DNA of 64,000 bases, taken from contig OZ253937.1 of assembly GCA_965267185.1 (NCBI GenBank), positions 1,116,001 through 1,180,000 of the forward strand, read 5' to 3'. This document shows positions 60,086 through 64,000 of this stretch, in pieces. This DNA is from G965267185 sp965267185 (GTDB lineage Bacteria > Pseudomonadota > Alphaproteobacteria > UBA6615). The notes beneath the pieces are model-generated. The model saw only the letters and a program-made list of their open reading frames with translations, ran no database searches and was not told where the DNA came from. How positions within the stretch are numbered: position 1 is the stretch's first letter; the number at the start of each line of letters is the position of its first letter. Both the position numbers and the translations under genes were made by a program.

Positions 60086-61462
60086 ATGACATTTGAAGAC
60101 CTAGGATTAAGTCCTGATTTGCTGAGCGCGATTAACGACGCCGGCTATACCGAACCAACCCCCATTCAAGCCCAGGCAATTCCGCATTTGTTGGCCGGAC
60201 GCGACGTACTGGGCATTGCCCAAACAGGCACCGGCAAGACCGCCGGGTTTACCCTGCCGATGATCGAGATTCTGGCCGCCGGACGCGCGCGGGCGCGCAT
60301 GCCGCGGTCGTTGATCCTCGAGCCGACCCGCGAATTGGCGGCTCAAGTTGCCGAAAATTTTGCGATCTACGGCAAGAATCACAAGCTATCCATGGCGTTG
60401 TTGATCGGCGGCGTGTCGTTTGTCGAGCAGAACGAGAAGCTCGACCGCGGCGTCGACGTTTTGATCGCAACACCCGGACGCCTGCTCGATCAATTCGAGC
60501 GTGGCAGAATTCTGCTGGCGGACATCAAAGTGCTGGTCGTCGACGAAGCCGACCGGATGCTCGATATGGGTTTCATTCCCGATGTCGAGAAAATCATGAA
60601 ACTGCTGCCGCCGCTGCGGCAAACCGCCATGTTCTCCGCCACCATGCCCGCGGAAGTTAAACGGCTGACCGATTCCTACATGATGAACCCGCGCAAGGTC
60701 GAAGTAGCGCGGCAGGCCTCGGCCGCCGAAACGGTGGTGCAACGGCTGGTCAAAGTACAAGGCGGCTTCCCCGAGAAACGGAAAGCGCTGCGCGATTTGC
60801 TCAGGTCCGAGAACGTGCGCAACGCCATCGTGTTCTGCAATCGCAAGCGCGACGTCAAGGTCGTCGATCAGTCGCTGCGCAAACACGGTTTCAATGCCGA
60901 GTCCCTGCATGGCGATCTGCCACAAGCGATGCGCATGGCGACCCTGGAAAAGTTCAAAGCGGGCGAGATCACGATTCTAGTCGCCAGCGACGTCGCCGCC
61001 CGTGGCCTCGACATCGACGATATGAGCCACGTCTTCAACTTCGACGTGCCGATGAACCCGGAAGACTATATCCACCGAATCGGCCGTACCGGCCGGGCTG
61101 GACGCGAGGGCCATTCCTACACGCTAGCCACCTCGGCAGACAGCAAGTACCTCCAGCAGATCGAAAAACTGATCGGGGCGAAAATCGACGTCGCCGACAG
61201 CTCCGGTCAAGCTTCGGAAGCCGCGCCGGCGCCTGCCGAGGAAAGCAAGGACAGCGCCGACAAGCCACGGCGCAAGCGGAGCTCCAGCCGGCGCCGCTCG
61301 GAGACCAAGAGCGGCACGAAAGCCTCGGCAAAATCACCGTCGGAGGCACAATCACCGAAAAAAGAGAAGGCCAAACCGCAAAGCGGTAAGCGCGGCGGCC
61401 AGCAGAACGACAAGCCCGTCCGCGGCATGGGCGACCACGTCCCCGCCTTTCTGCAACGGTAG
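60086..61462 (+). CDS. DEAD-box RNA helicase, RhlE-like
   Basis: A protein of 458 residues from ATG 60086. Motifs in order are Q (PTPIQAQAIP), I (AQTGTGKT), Ia (PTRELAAQV), Ib (TPGRLLD), II (DEAD), III (SAT), IV-V (VASDVAARGLDID) and VI (HRIGRTGRAG). The last 85 residues are a basic, Ser/Lys-rich tail (PRRKRSSSRRRSETKSG) typical of RNA binding. It could remodel structured RNA in ribosome assembly or a degradosome; RNase J is elsewhere in the window, but no direct link is shown. A start at 60044 would add residues unlike the family. Confidence 0.94.
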   Translation: MTFEDLGLSPDLLSAINDAGYTEPTPIQAQAIPHLLAGRDVLGIAQTGTGKTAGFTLPMIEILAAGRARARMPRSLILEPTRELAAQVAENFAIYGKNHKLSMALLIGGVSFVEQNEKLDRGVDVLIATPGRLLDQFERGRILLADIKVLVVDEADRMLDMGFIPDVEKIMKLLPPLRQTAMFSATMPAEVKRLTDSYMMNPRKVEVARQASAAETVVQRLVKVQGGFPEKRKALRDLLRSENVRNAIVFCNRKRDVKVVDQSLRKHGFNAESLHGDLPQAMRMATLEKFKAGEITILVASDVAARGLDIDDMSHVFNFDVPMNPEDYIHRIGRTGRAGREGHSYTLATSADSKYLQQIEKLIGAKIDVADSSGQASEAAPAPAEESKDSADKPRRKRSSSRRRSETKSGTKASAKSPSEAQSPKKEKAKPQSGKRGGQQNDKPVRGMGDHVPAFLQR

Positions 61463-61535
61463 GTTAAACGCCGGATGGCGGCCATCGCCCGCCTGAATGG
61501 TTCCATCCGGTCAGATACTGCTTTAGTCTGACGCC

Positions 61536-61778
61536 ATGCAAACGATCTTCGTACAAGTGAAATGTGAGTTGGGCCGCGCTTATGACGTGGCCGACGCAGC
61601 AGCGCTCGAAGTCGAGCAGGTCTCCGAGGTTCATTCAACATCGGGCCAGTACGATCTGCTGATGAAATGCTACCTGCCGGACGACGTGGACATCGGCCAT
61701 TTCGTCACCAACAGCATCCAAACGCTGCCGGGCGTGAAAGACACGTTCACGCTCATCACCTTCAAAGCCTTCACCTAG
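61536..61778 (+). CDS. stand-alone Lrp/AsnC ligand-binding (RAM) domain protein
   Basis: A protein of 80 residues consisting only of the C-terminal effector domain of Lrp/AsnC regulators: MQTIFVQVKCELGRAYDVADAAAL, then VHSTSGQYDLLMKCYLPDD and the final VKDTFTLITFKAFT. There is no DNA-binding helix-turn-helix. Such stand-alone domains bind amino acids or other small ligands and may act as sensors. It begins 73 bases after the helicase and lies 6 bases before the monooxygenase, so the pair are cotranscribed. Confidence 0.88.
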   Translation: MQTIFVQVKCELGRAYDVADAAALEVEQVSEVHSTSGQYDLLMKCYLPDDVDIGHFVTNSIQTLPGVKDTFTLITFKAFT

Positions 61779-61784
61779 AACGCC

Positions 61785-63443
61785 ATGGGCGGGCCAGAGC
61801 CTGATCCGGCACAATTCGCATTTGCGTCCTGTCCCGAACTGGCGGGCGAGCGCATCCGGCATACGGTCGCGATTGTCGGCGCCGGGCCGGTGGGACTGAC
61901 CGCGGCGGTGGACCTGGCGTTGCACGGCGTACCGGTCGTGGTTATCGACGGCAAGTCGTCGGTCAGCGACGGCAGCCGGGCGATCTGTTGGGCGAAGCGC
62001 AGTCTCGAAATCTGCGACCGGCTCGGCATCGGCGACAAACTGGTCGAGCAAGGTGTCACCTGGAACGAGGGCGAGGTCTTCCACGGCGACCAGCTCATTT
62101 ACAGCTTCAATCTGCTGCCCGAGCCAGACCATCACCGCCCCGCTTTCATCAATCTGCAGCAGTTTCACTTCGAGCAGCGGATGATCGAACGCGCTCAGTC
62201 GTTGCCCGAGATCGACTTGCGTTGGCAACACCAGGCGACCGGTCTCACGGCCCACGACGATCATGTGGAGATCGAAGTTGGCACGCCCGACGGCAGTTAT
62301 ACCCTCGAGTGCGATTGGTTGCTGGCCTGCGATGGCGTGCGCAGTTCGGTGAGGAGCGCGCTCGGCCTCGATTTCGCCGGACGGGTTTTCCAAGACCGTT
62401 TCCTGATTTCCGATATCCGTATGGAGGTCGACTTTCCCGCGATACGGCGGTTCTGGTTCGACCCCACCTTTTTCGACGGGCAGTCGACATTGCTCCACAA
62501 ACAGGCGGACAATGTGTGGCGGGTCGACATGCAACTGGGCTGGGACGCCGACCCGGACGAAGAGCAGGAACCCGAGCGCGTTATACCGCGGCTCAAGCGG
62601 ATGTTGGGGGATATCGAGTTCGAAATCGCTTGGACCTCGGTCTACACCTTCACCTGCAGGCGCATGGAGCGGTTCCGGCAAGACCGGGTGTTTTTTCTCG
62701 GCGATAGCGCCCACGTGGTGTCCCCCTTCGGCGCGCGCGGCGGCAATGGCGGGTTGCAGGACGCCGATAATCTGATTTGGAAGCTGGCGCTCGTCACGGT
62801 GGGCACGGCGCCCGAAGCGCTGCTTGCAACCTATGAAGATGAGCGCATTCCGGCGACCGACGAGAACATTCTGAACTCGACCCGCAGCACCGATTTCATG
62901 ACCCCGAAGAGCAAAGTCAGCGGGATCTACCGCGATGCCGTACTCGATCTGGCCCGGTCGCACGAGTTCGCCCGCCGGCTGGTCAACAGCGGCCGGCTAT
63001 CGACACCCGCAACCTACGAAAACTCTCCGCTCAATACCGGCGACACCGATCCATTCGAGCAAGGCCCGCCGCCCGGCGCACCGGCGATTGATGCACCGGT
63101 ATCGACCCCGGACGCGCCCGGCGAGCGCCTCTGGCTGATCGATCGGCTCGGCGGGGATTTCGCCCTCTTGGCTTTCGATGATGACGACACCGATTGGGCG
63201 AGTGTGCAAACCGAACTGGCGCGATGTGCGCCGCCGGTTCGGCTGTTACGCATCGCCCCGGAAGAAGCCGCCAATTCCGGCAGCGATTTGATCGACCAGT
63301 GGGGCATCGCTGCGTTCCGCTACGATGCCGCTCGCGGCACTTGCTATCTCATACGGCCCGATCAGCATGTCGCCGCCCGCTGGCGGCGCTGTGACACGCC
63401 GCAAATCGAACGAGCGCTCGATCGTGCACTCGCAAAGAACTAA
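61785..63443 (+). CDS. FAD-dependent aromatic monooxygenase, MhpA-like
   Basis: A protein of 552 residues of the group A flavoprotein hydroxylases. The Rossmann motif is VAIVGAGPVGLTAAVDLALHG, the DG motif is WLLACDGVRSSVRSALG, and the GD motif is VFFLGDSAHVVSPFGARGGNGGLQDADNLIWKLAL. A C-terminal thioredoxin-like region follows (about residues 430-552). These enzymes hydroxylate phenolic or related rings with NAD(P)H and oxygen. It lies 6 bases after the RAM-domain gene and 13 before the DUF2783 gene. The substrate is not set by sequence. Confidence 0.9.
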   Translation: MGGPEPDPAQFAFASCPELAGERIRHTVAIVGAGPVGLTAAVDLALHGVPVVVIDGKSSVSDGSRAICWAKRSLEICDRLGIGDKLVEQGVTWNEGEVFHGDQLIYSFNLLPEPDHHRPAFINLQQFHFEQRMIERAQSLPEIDLRWQHQATGLTAHDDHVEIEVGTPDGSYTLECDWLLACDGVRSSVRSALGLDFAGRVFQDRFLISDIRMEVDFPAIRRFWFDPTFFDGQSTLLHKQADNVWRVDMQLGWDADPDEEQEPERVIPRLKRMLGDIEFEIAWTSVYTFTCRRMERFRQDRVFFLGDSAHVVSPFGARGGNGGLQDADNLIWKLALVTVGTAPEALLATYEDERIPATDENILNSTRSTDFMTPKSKVSGIYRDAVLDLARSHEFARRLVNSGRLSTPATYENSPLNTGDTDPFEQGPPPGAPAIDAPVSTPDAPGERLWLIDRLGGDFALLAFDDDDTDWASVQTELARCAPPVRLLRIAPEEAANSGSDLIDQWGIAAFRYDAARGTCYLIRPDQHVAARWRRCDTPQIERALDRALAKN

Positions 63444-63456
63444 GGGAGGCTCACCC

Positions 63457-63696
63457 GTGTCAGCAAAGCTTCGGACGGACCTCGGCCTGGATGCCCCCGA
63501 CGATTTTTACCAGTCGCTGATCGATGCCCATGCGGGATTGAGCGACGAACAGAGCGAATTGCTCAACGCGAAGCTTGTACTGCTTCTGGCAAACCATATC
63601 GGCGACGGCGCGGTTCTCGCCGAGGCGCTCGCTGCCGCGCGGGAGGGATTGGCCTCTGGCACTGCCCAAACCCTCTCCTCAAAGATACAGGGGTGA
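63457..63696 (+). CDS. DUF2783 family small protein
   Basis: A protein of 79 residues starting at GTG 63457, which has AGGGAGG upstream. The core LGLDAPDDFYQSLIDAHAGLSDEQSELLNAKLVLLLANHIGDGAVLAEALAAAREGL is characteristic of the family, which in my recollection is usually coded next to an MhpA-like monooxygenase, as here. It may be an accessory to that enzyme; no activity is known. It is probably the last gene of the three-gene operon. Confidence 0.85.
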   Translation: MSAKLRTDLGLDAPDDFYQSLIDAHAGLSDEQSELLNAKLVLLLANHIGDGAVLAEALAAAREGLASGTAQTLSSKIQG

Positions 63697-63722
63697 CCGT
63701 CAGCGCGCGGCAAAGGTATGGG

Positions 63723-63880
63723 TCTCATGCTGAGCTTCCTCATCCCGAGCTTGTCGAGGGACGAAGTATGAGGCCCGAAACACCTCATCCTGAGGAGCCC
63801 TTTCGCTCGCCCTTCGAGACGGGCCTGGCGGCCCTCCTCAGGGTGAGGCGAAAGGGCGTCTCGAAGGATCGAGGTGTTTC
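63723..63880. repeat. composite palindromic intergenic repeat
   Basis: A block of interleaved inverted repeats after the DUF2783 gene. The outer arms GAAACACCTC (63777-63786) and GAGGTGTTTC (63871-63880) are perfect; within them CCTCATCCTGAGGAG pairs with CTCCTCAGGGTGAGG, and CCTTTCGCTCG... has a matching partner. A second, smaller element (CTCATGCTGAGC, then CATCCCGAGCTTGTCGAGGGA) lies just before it. This composition is typical of short palindromic repeats found in many copies in alphaproteobacterial genomes. No second copy is visible in the window. Confidence 0.75.
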
Positions 63881-63896
63881 AGCTTCGGCTGCCTTA

Positions 63897-63932
63897 CGCC
63901 ACGCCCCCTAATTCGCGATTCAGGGCGTGGCG
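63897..63932. terminator. hairpin, possible terminator
   Basis: A perfect 10-base stem CGCCACGCCC/GGGCGTGGCG with a 16-base loop lies between the palindromic repeat and the right-end partial frame. No U-run follows, so a rho-independent terminator is only a guess; it may also be part of the repeat cluster. Confidence 0.35.
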
Positions 63933-63940
63933 GTCCAGCC

Positions 63941-64000
63941 TCAGCCCTGTAGCTCCCGCCACAACACCTTGTCGCGTGCCGCCGTCCAAATGCGCGGGTG
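63941..64000 (-). CDS. possible C-terminal fragment of a gene continuing beyond the window
   Basis: On the minus strand a frame open to the right edge ends at a TGA at 63941-63943 and reads HPRIWTAARDKVLWRELQG. The composition looks like a protein C-terminus, and the preceding hairpin is placed as a 3' end would be. Nineteen residues are too few to name a family. Confidence 0.4.
   Translation of the reverse strand, partial: HPRIWTAARDKVLWRELQG

Noticed and set aside
61635..62963. A minus-strand open frame of 442 codons opposite the monooxygenase
   Set aside because: The plus-strand protein has complete flavoprotein motifs; the antisense translation has none.

Overview
This window comes from a GC-rich alphaproteobacterium, most likely of a Rhodospirillales-like lineage. 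I infer this from gene order and gene content, not from any database search. The evidence is the complete 14-gene complex I operon followed by birA, coaX, RNase J and methylmalonyl-CoA epimerase; the tig-clpP-clpX-lon-hupB block; the proS-lolC-lolD-dnaE block; and rpsB-tsf-pyrH-frr-uppS. No rRNA, prophage, insertion sequence or CRISPR array is visible. Four tRNA genes are present: Asp-GTC, Val-TAC, Leu-TAG and His-GTG.

Layout, left to right. 1-11230 (minus strand) is a housekeeping run read from right to left: proS, lolC, lolD, dnaE, two small cupins, rpsB, tsf, pyrH, frr and the first codons of uppS. rpsB carries an apparent one-base deletion that splits its reading frame. 11298-15059 holds accessory genes: a membrane adenylate cyclase, a secreted protein, 3-methyladenine glycosylase and a chromate transporter. 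15056-33092 (minus strand) is the respiratory operon nuoA to nuoN, running on through birA, coaX, rnj, mce and a DUF1467 gene, mostly with overlapping or abutting cistrons. 33376-41891 carries three tRNAs, a conserved protein of unknown function, HU, and the proteolysis and folding genes lon, clpX, clpP and tig. 42129-44078 carries the NAD(P)HX repair enzyme and an HlyU-like protein.

The most unusual part is 44093-48590. Four tightly coupled minus-strand genes encode a 3-hydroxyacyl-CoA dehydrogenase, a free acyl carrier protein, an acyl-CoA dehydrogenase and an FkbH-type HAD/acyltransferase protein. This is the enzyme set that makes hydroxymalonyl-ACP-type (methoxymalonyl-type) extender units for polyketides, yet no polyketide synthase or O-methyltransferase is visible. 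A divergent LpxL/HtrB-like acyltransferase, in which the usual catalytic His-x4-Glu appears replaced, sits beside it.

48627-64000 contains a DUF899/ArsR/SRPBCC divergent cassette, tRNA-His, a secreted two-domain protein, an aminotransferase, and glnB-glnA behind a strong sigma-54 promoter. It continues with a DUF427/secreted protein/thioesterase overlap operon, parE, a lipoprotein, an alpha/beta hydrolase, a DEAD-box helicase and a small operon for a flavin monooxygenase with an AsnC-type sensor domain and a DUF2783 protein. It ends in a palindromic repeat and a possible partial gene. Calls rest on reading motifs and translations by eye; family names are from memory of the families.
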